From Schistosoma mansoni (taxonomy: Eukaryota > Platyhelminthes > Trematoda > Strigeidida > Schistosomatidae), in NCBI RefSeq assembly GCF_000237925.1, contig NC_031495.1, positions 64,152,939 to 64,216,938 on the forward strand: 64,000 nucleotides of DNA, given 5' to 3'. A program made the position numbers and the translations under genes. This document shows, piece by piece, positions 47,625 to 58,506 of the stretch. How positions within the stretch are numbered: the stretch's first letter is position 1; each line of letters opens with the position of its first letter. The notes below the pieces were generated by a model. It was not told the DNA's origin and searched no databases. It was given only the letters and a program-made list of their open reading frames with translations.

Positions 47625-48117
47625 GGTTCTTCACCCCGAAATGACCTGGGACAGCCAAGGGTGAGAAGAGTTTGCTCTCACTCTACAAGTGATCTCACAG
47701 TGGCACAAGTATACAGACACTACCAGGGAAGTACTACTCACTGCCTTCTCGAGGCATTACTGTTGTTTATGAGATTAAGAGGAGGAAAAGCGAATGTCCG
47801 GTGCTTTGACCGAATTAGTGGATATGGAGGATCGATCTAGGGAGTTGGAAAACCTTAAATCCAAACTAATGGTGCACATGAGCTCCAGGTTCCTAAGGAA
47901 ACAAATGGCTTATGAACCAATTATTAGTTACCGTCTACGATGGGACTTCATCTCCTTACGTTGTTCCACTGCCTTGTGGATCAGACCTTTAGGTCAAAGG
48001 CTCCGGATGTGGTCCCCTAAGAAAACCACGTGGTTTGTTTTGAGCACACGGGTAGTATCCCAGTCCTCACCCAAATTAACTTACTTGTGTGGCGCACATG
48101 TGTTCGGTTCCCCCTAC
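47625..48117 (+). repeat. Family C copy, 3'-truncated
   Basis: From CACCCCGAAATGACCTGGGA to GGCGCACATGTGTTCGGTTC, where other sequence takes over. Confidence 0.8.
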
Positions 48118-49161
48118 GATTCGAGAATGTTAGACGAGTCTCTGTGTTTAATCACAGTTGTCTCAAAACAGTTGCTGACATTCAGTGTTAGCTCCTTCCT
48201 AGTAATGCGAAGGTTTAGTGACATGTATCCGGACACAGTGACAATAATTAAATTGGTATCACCATTAGGAAACACTGCCTTCGGCGATTTGGATATGTCA
48301 AACGTATGTCGTCCCAGAAAATTCCACATTGTGGATTATTTACTGAAAGCTGGGACCGGTTGGAAAAAGCGAAGAGGTGATCAGTGTGTGACACGGTGTT
48401 ATTGCATGAGAGGAAGCTAAACAACACTGGGACTTTTGGTCCTTTGCAACTCCCTGGTTGGGGATCTTAGTGATGGTTCTAAACTTTATCAAATATAACT
48501 CAGAAAATAAGCCAATAAAGATCCTGCTGTAACTTTCCTTTAGTTTGTTCATAAAAGTGAGAGGAATTTGTTTAACGGAAGGAATCCTTTCTGATTGTAT
48601 TTGTTTCTAACTGAACTGCTACTCTTATTATTGTTACTACTATTTCAATCTCATTCCTTAATTGCTATTCATTTTCGTCGTTCTTTTTTTTGAATTATAC
48701 TTTTCTTCCTTTTCCTATCTCTTCACCAACTCAGTACAAATGTTATCAATACTGTAGAGTGTAGAACAAGAGGGAAATAAGTTTTTATGTTGTTGACCTT
48801 TTCAAACATCATCAATAGCTTTCCAGTTACTAGGTAGAAACATTAGTGAAGATTATTTGATCTAAAGTTACTTTAAAAGGTAGATTAACTTCAATCAAAC
48901 AACTTCTGGAAAGGTAAGTTGAATCAGACTTTTGTTTTTGCTTGCTTAAGATGGTGTATACTTATATACTGTCAAGGGATAGAAAGTAGGGTCTTTAGAG
49001 AATCAATCCATTTAGATCATTATATTTCCTGTGAAATGGCATACCTTATCTTTTTTTAGAATGTTCTTACTATGGGGATAAAAGGCTTACGGAAATATTG
49101 AGAAAAAATACAATCATATTGAAATGGTTGAGAAGATTTGTAGCTCAGGTAGATGATTTTC
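48118..49161. other. Unassigned; 48118-48420 keeps the family C frame open
   Basis: The plus frame of the C copy continues to 48420 (VMRRFSDMYPDTVTIIKLVS; KFHIVDYLLKAGTGWKKRRG). This could be part of a longer, perhaps older form of family C or an unrelated coding fragment. The remainder shows nothing. Confidence 0.35.
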
Positions 49162-49330
49162 ATGGAGTTTTGTTCTTTGAGCTGGATGGTTTGGTCGTGG
49201 AGCTTTCATCGTCCTTCTGAACGACATTATTAGCACAAACTACGGGTACGAGTTTGTGCCAATGATGTCGTTCAGAAGGACGATGAAAGCTTCACGACCA
49301 AACCATGCAGCTTAGAGAACAAAACTCCAT
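49162..49330. repeat. Inverted repeat of the X module (about 80 nt arms)
   Basis: ATGGAGTTTTGTTCT ... AGCACAAACT and its reverse complement, about 7 mismatches in 80, with a spacer under 10 nt. Each arm is the X module of 30055-30243. Confidence 0.85.
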
Positions 49331-49454
49331 CATACAGTCATATTGTCAAAAACCTATCTTCCGCTTATTAAAAAGCGATTACACAAACACACATACCTAC
49401 CTTATTTATAATGAACACTATTTTCGACAGGATTAATAAACAAGTATTTGACTA

Positions 49455-49690
49455 TTTCGAATCAGTAGCTCAGTGGATTACACATTGGGATTTTGAAGTA
49501 AAAAAGCAGTTGATTTAAATCTTCTTATGAGCATCGACTTGAGGATACGTGTATATCCAGCTGACGAATCTCAAGTGGGATGAAATACTCGTCCCAGTTT
49601 CCACATGTAAAACATGTGACAGAATGTCTATTTAAAGGCAATCCTCACAAGATGCACACATTTCTACCAAAACTGATTGAAATTCACTAA
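49455..49690 (+). repeat. Family A-like SINE, old copy
   Basis: CAGTAGCTCAGTGGATTACA tRNA-like start, CAGCTGACGAATCTCAAGTG HHR trace. Confidence 0.6.
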
Positions 49691-49699
49691 AATTATAAA

Positions 49700-49890
49700 C
49701 AATAGTCAGGAACAACCTACTATGGGAGAAAACAAACCAAATTCCAGCATAGGAAGAAATTAGGAAGAATAGCTGGAAGTGGATAAGAAAATACATATTT
49801 AGGAAAACACCCAACTCCAAATCGTCACTTGGAATCCTCAAAGTCAAAAGGGAAGAGAAAGACCAAAGACCATTTTACACCGAGAAATGG
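49700..49890 (+). mobile_element. RTE-like LINE, C-terminal fragment
   Basis: Matches the AACCTACTATGGGAGAAAAC ... CACCGAGAAATGGAG part of the copies at 15640 and 36430. Truncated by a family B copy. Confidence 0.75.
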
Positions 49891-50217
49891 AGAAACTGGA
49901 CGAGCGTTTCGTCCTATTGTGGGACTACTTAGCAGTGCGCATGCACAACTCCGCCTAGCGAGGTTCAAACTCAGGACCTATCAGTCTCACGCGTGAGCGC
50001 TTGACCTCTAGACCACTGAGCCAAAATCCAACGGTGTTAATGTCTTATTTCAACCAACCACATCCACTATTGTCTTCAGTGAGTTGATATCTCCCGACAG
50101 ACCTGGTCGAACTCCACTGGTCACTGCGTCTCTTCTAGAACTCCAGGCAATACCTCTTGAAGTCAGTCACTAGTAAGCATATGTTGATTAATATCAGAAG
50201 TGGGTTTTTGTGGACAT
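49891..50217 (-). repeat. Family B SINE, nearly full length
   Basis: Starts inside the HHR on plus (ACTGGACGAGCGTTTCGTCC) and runs to the head CACTAGTAAGCATATGTTGA and a preceding-unit tail. Confidence 0.85.
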
Positions 50218-50239
50218 TGAAAATTGGAAAACCTTTATA

Positions 50240-50325
50240 ATCAAACATAGATGCATGTCTAGCAGTGGATTTCAGGAGGTACGTTTCGTCTTACTTGGAA
50301 CTCACCAGCTGAATATAACTTATCT
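50240..50325 (-). repeat. Family A SINE, decayed fragment
   Basis: AGATGCATGTCTAGCAGTGG and GTTTCGTCTTACTTGG match the HHR/tail region on minus. Confidence 0.6.
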
Positions 50326-50377
50326 TTATATTCTTTATTTTCAATGTTTTCTTGTTATTAACGAATTTGGTCATATA

Positions 50378-50757
50378 CATATATATAATCAAACAAACAG
50401 TACTAAGTGAATTCAAACTTCATCCCATTGCACAAGCAAGTGCCTATAAGGACTCAGTAGCTGAGTGGATAACGTGATGGCGTTTGAAGCGAACGATAAT
50501 GGGTTCGAGTCTCAGAGTGAACATAAACTCTGAGATGTAGGTACATTCAGCTGACGAGTCCCAAATAGGACGAAACGCGCGTCAAACTGAATTCCACTGC
50601 TAGCCACTATCCATCTTCGCTTATAATGCTTGTGAATGAAGGCTATATTGAGGCAATACGCACAGTATGCACAGTATGGCCAATAAGAGACTGACCAGTT
50701 ACAGTCCTAAAAACATCAATGGGAAGATTCAAACAAACAATACTAAGTACATCTATT
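50378..50757 (+). repeat. Family A SINE, complete unit with matching ends
   Basis: CAAACAAACAGTACTAAGTG at the start and CAAACAAACAATACTAAGT at the end bracket a whole unit: tRNA-like part (50450-50520), HHR (50545-50592), tail. Confidence 0.9.
50545..50592 (+). ncRNA. Hammerhead ribozyme motif (family A) with compensated helix I
   Basis: Helix I here is ATTCAG/CTGAAT instead of ATCCAG/CTGGAT: both sides changed and pairing kept. Core CTGACGA, GTCC/GGAC, GAAACGCGCGTC intact; AAA after the cleavage site. Confidence 0.7.
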
Positions 50758-51594
50758 GAATAGTTTATTATAACTTATCTAGATATTACAAAATTCTTCC
50801 GAAAACGGAAATTTATTTTTGTATTTTTTTCTGTATTCATTTCCATAACATTCATAACTGATTCCTTCTTTATCCAATAGGTACTAAACAAAACCATAGA
50901 CAAGTTATTTTTACACCCTTTTAAACAGTTACTCTCCTAGTGTTGGATAACTTTACCGCTATGTAACCAACCCCTTTGACAAATAAAGAAATAGAATGCA
51001 TCCATATGTATACCACTAGAGATGAACAGATAGATTAGCAAATAGTTAGAATGAGTATTTTAAGAAAAGTGACGGTTTTCATGGTTTTCAATATTTCTTA
51101 ATGATTATTAAAATTCTTATGAATTTTTGTTTACGGGAAGGGGGAGGGGGCAGGGGGGAGGATAAAAAAAACATTAATTCAATATTATATAATGAAATAT
51201 AATTGATATAATTGAATTTAATCACTGTCGGAAATAATAACCGAAATGAAAATTTGACAATTTTCTTTTTGTTGATTTTTTTTTAATTTTTCCATAGAAA
51301 CTAAATTTTACTTATGGATTATTGATGTACCGACTTCTTACCTTTTTTATATTTGATTGTGTTTCTGGGGAGAAAAGAATTTATTAGATGACTATTTACC
51401 GATAATAATTTTATGTAAACTGTCTAAATCGGAAAAAAAAACTAAATATATATTTCTTGAAATGTAGAAATAGTTGTATTATTGTTAATTATGAAAGTTT
51501 ATGTTTAAAATACAATCTAATTAGCATTACACAATCACTAAGTCATACGAGGGATTTCAACCGTGGACCTTCGATCTTGTACTCGGACGCTTAA
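50758..51594. other. SINE-free AT-rich island
   Basis: G-rich patch at 51135-51164. An acceptor-like TTTTTCCATAG at 51288-51298 precedes a short open stretch (KLNFTYGLLMYRLLTFF); not strong enough to call. Confidence 0.3.
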
Positions 51595-52346
51595 TCAGTC
51601 AGTCAGTCACAATGTAGAACTTCGTACGTACGTACATCAGTTCGAGTTGCCATACCATATTAGCATAGAGATGCAGTTATCGATTCAAATCCCATAATGG
51701 TAGAGGTAGTAAGAGTATAAGCATTATGTGAAAGATAAGGGTTTGAAGATATTATTGAAGGAGCATAATACAGTGAAATAAATTTGGAAAGAGAAAAAGG
51801 AAAAGGATACAAATAATTCAGAAGATTAGAAGTTGGGAGAACACAAAGAGTGGATGCACCTAAGCCATTACAAACGATTTTGAGCCATGTCATTCAAAGT
51901 CTCTAACCATCGGTTGCTATCATCTCGCGAATCCCAACCAGGTAATCTACACCTACCGACATGGCTCAGTCCAATTGTCAGTGACTTCATGGATTTATGC
52001 CATGTTTTGGTCTGGCCGCCCCTAGTTTCCTTCCAACCTACTCCTACACCATGGAACATTGCACGTCTGGGTAGCCGGTGGTTGGGAATACGTAACACGT
52101 ATCCCATCCATCTCAACTGATGAAGTTTCACTACTTCATCATTCGATTTGCCATCCTTACCTAGTACCCGGTGGTCCCAAGATATACGAGCAATGCTTCG
52201 AAGACATCTATGATCGAATAGTAGCAGCCTACGAATGTCCTCTACTCTTATCGACCATGTTTCACTGCCACAAAGTAGAAGGGAACAAACTGCTGCACAG
52301 CAAATTGCGTGACCAGCTTCTATTGTCTCACACTCGATACGGATAA
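51595..52346 (-). mobile_element. RTE-like LINE, second kind, 3' part
   Basis: Minus reading: LLLCGSETWSIRVEDIRRLL, FDHRCLRSIARISWDHR, VVKLHQLRWMGYVLRIPNHR, LSHVGRCRLPGWDSRDDSN. Tail (TGAC)n at 51595. 161 codons open, so younger than its neighbours, but 5'-truncated. Confidence 0.85.
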
Positions 52347-52359
52347 GCTTCACTGGTCA

Positions 52360-52560
52360 CTAGATGTTAAGCGTTCATGCGTGAGACAGAAAGTATTGAG
52401 TTGGAATCTCACGTTTAGGATCATGAATAAGCGCTGTTCAGTAGTCCCATACTAAAACGAGACGGTTATCTAGTGATTACAGATTTTCAATGGTAGCTCA
52501 ACATTGATTAATTCGTGATCTCAATAAAAAACTCAACAATTTCCACAAACTCATACTGAA
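52360..52560 (+). repeat. Family B-like SINE, old copy
   Basis: Decayed tRNA-like part and tail (GATTTTCAATGGTAGCTCAA). Confidence 0.55.
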
Positions 52561-52849
52561 AATATAGCTAGTCTATCTTGATATATATAGATCTGATGGG
52601 TTAAAGCTATTGGTACTAGAATCAAGCTTAGGTATAGACCTCAGATCTTCGAATTTCAGGATGCCTTAATAGAAAACTTCATTAAAAAGATAGGAATCAC
52701 CAACTGGCCCTCATTCACAATAAAATTCTCTTGAATTGCAAAATACAGTACTCCGTTTTACCATTCAAACTTGTTAAATCATAAGTTCTACACAAATTTC
52801 AATATTTTCATTCTAATGTCCATTCTATAAATAAACAAATGTCCTTTTA

Positions 52850-53045
52850 ATAATTGAATTCATGGTTTAATTGAAGCTAGACCACAATGGAAAACATAGA
52901 AGCAGTGGATAACTGTTTCGTCCTAGTATGGGACTCTACAGCAGTATGTATCCACGACCCCGCCCTGCGAGATTCGAACCCAGAACCTATCAGTCTCACA
53001 CGCAAACGCTTAACCTCTAGACCATTGAGATGGAAATTGTAGAAT
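52850..53045 (-). repeat. Family B SINE, tail to tRNA-like part
   Basis: GAGATTCGAACCCAGAACCT (B box, minus) and CTCTAGACCATTGAG (A box, minus); HHR core mutated (CTGTAGA). Confidence 0.8.
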
Positions 53046-53299
53046 TCACAACCGAACGTTACTAAAACCAATCAATGCTTACGAATTTTTCATAGTTCAG
53101 TGTTGGATAACCTTTTATGTATCCTTAAAATCAATATTGTTTCACAAACAAAATACTTAGGCTAATTAACTATTGATCCAATGGATTAAAAGCATTCTGA
53201 TGTTTACTTTTCTAGTCTTTTATAAGTGATGATGATAACATGAAAAGACAATTAACTAATTACTTTATACTAATTTTATACTGACCAATTGATACTATG

Positions 53300-53575
53300 T
53301 TATGTGCTACTGATATCGATCGATATAAGTAGTATGGATCATCAATCAAAAGTGAAATGCCTAGAGGCATAAGGTTAAGAAGATCGAAGAAAACGAGAAC
53401 GAGAACAAAGAAGGATTGGTGTAGAAATGAAAGAACAATGAAGTTTGAGATTGACATGTTCAAAATGAAGTATTCACTGTATGGTACTTAGATGTTACTA
53501 AGATATTCTGTAATCTTGTATTCCAATCCATTTGGTTGTTCACAATTTGTGTTCTCGTTTACTACAATACCAATT
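53300..53575 (-). repeat. Family D repeat
   Basis: Hairpin end CTACTGATATCGATCGATAT at left, reverse of the GTAGTAAACGAGAACACAA start at right. Confidence 0.8.
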
Positions 53576-53755
53576 AGATAGACTGAGGAAACATATTCAT
53601 GAAATTCCCGATCTAATTTTCTTTTGACAGGAATTGAGTGTCCAAGTTGTTTATATTCTATTAATTTTGACTAATAAAAATGAGATTTTATGTTATTCCG
53701 GATCATAAAAGGATCATAAATTCTATTGTTAGACAAATCATTTTTCATATAGATT

Positions 53756-54475
53756 TGAATAGTTCAATTCATGAGTTGATCTAAACTAGATCACTACTGT
53801 TGTATCCCGAAGAGAATTGCGAATGGCGATTTTTGAGGACTATTTATTGGTCAATATAATATGTATATTTCCTATTGTAATTAACCTAATCATATTCATT
53901 GTTCCTCTTATCATTAGCTTTATTTTGACCTTTGAACTATTATTATACGATTCTTGAGTTATCATCAGTTTATTGATTACTATTCACAGCCACATTTGGC
54001 TAAATATTGTACAAATGTATTTTCTATTTTACGGTACGGTGTGGTTTGCTTGGTTGGTATATAAACTCAGTATATTTATGAATAATGATTCATACCGCAG
54101 AGGCTGTTATTGGTGTTTTGGATTTAACTGGCTGGGCTAGGCAGATCGCAGGATCGCTTAGCACTCTAGTCTGCTCGTACGGTTTCGTGTGTCACTGTTC
54201 CAGTCGATAATTCGCTGCTCCCTGATTGGCGGTCTCATCAAGTCACACATCAACTAGGCTTCCACTCGGCCAGAAGATATAACAACTACTAAGAACATGA
54301 AAGCACTAGACGAGTGTTTCATCCTAGTATTAGACTTCTGACGAGTGTGCATCCACGAACTTGTCTCATACTTGGGCGAAATAGCTTTCTAAGGCTTTCA
54401 AATTTTTAACGGTAGTCTAGCTTAGATCAACTCATGAATTCAACTATTAAAAGTTTTACAATCTCCACAAATTCC
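53756..54475. repeat. Family B SINE, fold-back, split by a solo LTR
   Basis: Minus pieces 53756-53797 and 54285-54375, then a forward tail 54376-54475. Confidence 0.75.
53798..54284 (+). repeat. Solo LTR (487 bp) nested in a SINE
   Basis: TGTTGTATCC ... AGATATAACA with target duplication ACTAC at 53793-53797 and 54285-54289. Contains TATATAAACTCAG, a possible TATA box. Fossil. Confidence 0.88.
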
Positions 54476-54554
54476 TATTCTGATAATTATAAATTGGTTA
54501 GAATTGTATATTTGGTGTTATACGTTGTTTTCTAAATAGTTCTACATTACAGTC

Positions 54555-55084
54555 ATGGGTACCCCCAAATGCTTTGGTACGGCCGAGAGTAGGGAGGGCT
54601 CACCCTCTTTCTCAAAATGCTCTCACATGACCACGCATATACAGCTACCACCAGGGAAGTCCTACTCATTACATCCTCACAGTGGCTCTGTTGTTCACGA
54701 AATCGAGAAGACAAAAAGTGAATGTCCTGCACTTCAATCAGGTTGATGGATATGGAAAGTCCACCTAGGGAAGTTGAAAAACCCTGATTCCAAACCAATA
54801 GTGCATGTGGGCTCCAGTATCCTGAGGGAACAAATGACGTATGAATCAATCGTTGGTCACCGACTACCATGGGACTGCATCTCCTCACGATGCTCCTGCA
54901 CTGCCTTGTGGATTAGACCTTTAGGTCAAAGGCTCGGGGTGTGGCCCCCTAGGAAAACCACCTGTTTCAGTTTGGGCACTTGGGCAGTATCACAGCCCTC
55001 ATACAAATCAAATGAGATTTGTGTGGGGCATATATATCTGGTACCCTCTTGCACAAATATTTATGTGTTCAAATAAATAAATAA
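54555..55084 (+). repeat. Family C, full-length copy
   Basis: GGTACCCCCAAATGCTTTGG to CAAATAAATAAATAATC. Both strands have long open frames (100 codons plus, 111 codons minus). Confidence 0.85.
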
Positions 55085-55849
55085 TCATAGGTTAAATATT
55101 GTCTTCTGATAATTGAGGGTTTAATAAGTTGCTCAGATAACTGACAAGTCAACTAATCATGTTGCCTTGACTCTGAATCCAATTAGATCGTATATTGATT
55201 GTTATCGTAATATATATGTCGCTTATTCTCGTATATAATTAACAAGTTGAATCGCATTAGGGAATAACAGAACTAAATGAGTCAAATACGAGAATGGAAG
55301 TTTGAATATGTATATTTCATGTACTGTATTGATTTGAACAGGCAATCAGGGAGTCGAAACAAAGAGGGAAAAGTGAAGCGGATTGAAGAAGAAGTACACA
55401 AACATATGCTCATATCGAAACAGTCAAGATTGATAAGTGAATAATTAACAAGATCAAAATATGACTCCAGAAGAATGAATAAATTGATCTGTCTAGAAGC
55501 TAGAATATTCTAATATAGGCTTAACATAGCAACTGACATTATACATTAGACAATACACGAATAAGAATTATTCTTTTTTTAACCTTTAAAACGGACAAAA
55601 CCGTATAACCCTATGGTGTTAACCAGGAACTATTAACGTTTATTGGTATATTATGGAATTGATATTTATCACCAATCAATAGAATATTTACCTGGACTAT
55701 AATAACTAGTACCTAAATGGTAAAAAAAATACCAAAGGATATTTTCACATATTTTCTATGATTTATATGATCTTTACACATTTACCCCTTTAAAAGGTAG
55801 CTTAACTCTATTGTTAAGAAAAATATTGACCATAAATGATACTACTTAT
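55085..55849. other. SINE-free stretch, nothing firm
   Basis: A 38-codon plus stretch after an ACAG (55340-55450; KEGKVKRIEEEVHKHMLIS) has coding-like composition but no support. Confidence 0.25.
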
Positions 55850-55915
55850 ATAATCAGATTGTGGGCGGCCTGTACTCCTCCACCAGGAGTAACAACCCTA
55901 AGTAAGTCAGTAAGT
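55850..55915 (+). mobile_element. RTE-like LINE tail
   Basis: GGCGGCCTGTACTCCTCCAC ... AGTAAGTCAGTAAG. Confidence 0.65.
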
Positions 55916-55916
55916 T

Positions 55917-56005
55917 TTTGATAGAGTTTTGTTCTCTGAGATGGATGATTTGGTTGTCGAGCTTCTAAACGACATCATCAGCACCAACTTCGGGTAGAAG
56001 TATAT
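55917..56005 (-). repeat. X module, decayed copy
   Basis: TTGATAGAGTTTTGTTCTCT ... CACCAACTTCGGGTAGAAGT. Confidence 0.65.
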
Positions 56006-56109
56006 GATCATATTAAAAATAAACAGTAGGAGTTTAGAAATAATTAACCAGTTAACACGAAGTCATGTTTCAACCATCAAAAAACGTCTTTCATAAAGGT
56101 TAACCTATA

Positions 56110-56512
56110 GATCACTTGGTGTTGTATACTTGTATCTTCCCATTATTGTCAGTCACATGTTGGCATATGTCCATCCTTTGTGGATTACCTCGATGTTGTC
56201 TTAGTTCACAAGCATTCTAAGCAGTGATCGATAGTGGGTAGCAGTGCTATCCAGAACTAGCGTTTCGTCCTATTCAGGACTCGTCAGCGAGAATATACAA
56301 GTATACAACACCAGGTGAATTTAAACTTCACCCTATTGCACAAGCAGGTGGTTATCAAGACTCAATAGCTAAGTGGATAACACGATGGCATTTAAAGAGA
56401 ACGGTACTGGGTTCCAGTCCCTGAGATGCAAATACATCCAACTGACGAGCCCCAAATAGAACGAAACGCTTATCCTGGATTCCAATGCTACCCACTATCC
56501 ATCTTTATTAAC
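56110..56512. repeat. Family A SINE, fold-back copy
   Basis: A minus tail and HHR (56110-56305) followed by a forward tRNA-like part, HHR and tail start (56306-56512). Confidence 0.8.
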
Positions 56513-57344
56513 CTACTATCCATCCATTTTAGAAATTGATAATCTCTTTCCCCTGAACTTTGATACAAGCATATTTTCAATTAATTACCACAATTTCTTT
56601 TCCTTTTCTCTTCTTTTTTTCTTCTTTTTCCATAAACCCATACCTTTTTGATTTATCATGTAAATGAATTAACTTTTTTTTTGGTGTGTGTTTTCATTCA
56701 ATAATTTACATGATAAACTACATTCATTATTATACAATGAACGAACTTTTCTTTACAATTAATCACTACTATACTTCGTCATTATCACTATCACTATCTT
56801 CATCATCATCATCAGCATCAGCATTGGCATCATGGTTGTGTTGTCGGGTAGAACAAACTGGATACACATGTACCCAGTTGATAATAGATTAAACAGAAAG
56901 GAATCTTTCCTCTCTCTCTCTCTATAGATATATATTCAAACTATTATACATCCCCCACTAATGTTTTATAAGTAGAATAAAGATAGAAAAAAAACAAACT
57001 TTGTATCCATGTAAAACACAATTTTTTTAAAAAAAAAAAAAGAGAAAAAGGTTTATCATTCTAATGTATCCAACATTCCCGTAAGGAAAGGGGTGGGTAT
57101 ATTTGAAAGAATCTCAGATCATTATTTATTCAATCTTTATTTGTTTATATAGAGAAACGTGCTTATCTATAACATTTAGATAATATGGAAGAAATAGAAT
57201 GGTTATATCTATATAGAGATCCTTTTTTTTTCTGATTTCAATGTTTCTTGGTAGTTTTTATAATGTTCTAATAGGAATTGTAAATTAATAGTCTTATCAG
57301 ATTTTAGTAAGTTTATAGTTGAATTGAATCTATATAGTTACTAA
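56513..57344. other. SINE-free island around a possible terminal exon
   Basis: Poly-T and microsatellite-like tracts ((TC)n at 56911-56925). See the exon candidate at 56769-56857. Confidence 0.35.
56769..56857 (-). CDS. Possible short terminal exon with acidic C-terminus
   Basis: On minus an acceptor-like GTGTATCCAG (56858 on) precedes CSTRQHNHDANADADDDD and EDSDSDNDEV, then TAG at 56769. Acidic Asp/Ser tails are common in real proteins, but CAT/GAT repeats can mimic them. Gene identity unknown; weak call. Confidence 0.25.
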
Positions 57345-57722
57345 GATCTCTATAAAACCTCGTTCTGATAATTATCATATGCTCACTAGTGACTGATTTC
57401 AAGAGGTATTTACTGGAGTTCTAGTGAGAAACTGTGACCAGCGGAGTTTAACCAGGTCTGTTGTGAGATAGTAACTCACTGAAGGCAATGGTAGATTGGT
57501 TGAAGTTAGACATTAACACAGTCGGATGCTGGCCGGCTCAGTGGTCTAGAGGTTAGGCGCTGGCGCACGAGAGTGATAGGTGCTTTATTAGAATCTCGGT
57601 AGGCAGGATCGTGGATGCGCACTACTGAACAAACCCACAATAGGACGAAACGGCCGTCCAGTGCTTCCAGGTTTTTCCATGGTGATCTAACTTCAATTGA
57701 ATCATGAATTCAACTATAAAAT
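57345..57722 (+). repeat. Family B SINE, full length
   Basis: Preceding-unit tail junction TTCTGATAATTATCATATGC, head, tRNA-like part (GGCTCAGTGGTCTAGAGG), HHR with mutated core CTGAACA, tail. Confidence 0.9.
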
Positions 57723-57892
57723 TAACATTCTGTTTATTTAATCAAGGGAATTGAACATAAGTAAGTGCTTTTAGATCTTATGCCATACATATATATATGT
57801 TCTGTTTTTTAAGGTATCATATCAGTTGAATATGGATATTGACATCAGTATCTTATTTAAAAAATAATATATATCCGTTAATTCAAGTACCA

Positions 57893-58148
57893 TTGCAGTG
57901 AATGAGAACACTGGTGGGGACAATCGAATGTCTTTAAGCACAAATTACAGACTATCTCACTAAGATCTGACAACCATACTGTTCCTTCCGTAAATATCAG
58001 TCCATTTTCTCTAATTTCATTGTTCATGCATTTTCCCACCAATTGCGCTTCATTCCTGTTCTTTCCTTATCAATATTCTGCCAAAATACATTCTATGTCT
58101 GACTATCACCATATACTACTTATGAGGATATAAGTAGACCACACCACA
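57893..58148 (+). repeat. Family D repeat, internally deleted
   Basis: GTGGGGACAATCGAATGTCT to ACTTATGAGGATATAAGTAG. Confidence 0.75.
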
Positions 58149-58232
58149 TCATTACATATTCTTGTGAATTCCACTGGTCATAGATAATGTTAACAATGTT
58201 ACACAGAAGAAAAACTCCAATTTATTTAGAAT

Positions 58233-58400
58233 ACTGACATTGTGATGTGTACTACTAATGTCAATAGATATAAGTAGTATGGATCATCAACAAGTGAAAT
58301 CCCGTGGAGGCAGAAAGTTAACAAGGTCGAAGAAAAGAGAAAGAGAGAACAAAGAATAATTGTAAAGGCTAGTGTAAAGTTGGAACAATCATTTTGTGTA
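58233..58400 (-). repeat. Family D repeat, partial, facing the previous one
   Basis: GTGTACTACTAATGTCAATA and ATATAAGTAGTATGGATCAT at left. Confidence 0.7.
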
Positions 58401-58506
58401 CTTATCTTAATGAGTATCAATTTTCTTACTGGACAATTTCTATGGTTTGTTGTTAATGTCTTATCTAGTGAACAAATGACTTGAATTAGTCAAAACAATG
58501 ACAGTA

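Noticed and set aside
49158-49334. Hammerhead or other ribozyme in the X palindrome
   Set aside because: No CTGANGA/GAAA pair in the right order; the structure is a plain inverted repeat.
53260-53463. Hydrophobic 67-codon minus frame as a membrane protein
   Set aside because: It lies in a family D copy; a related frame is seen at 58226 in another D copy.
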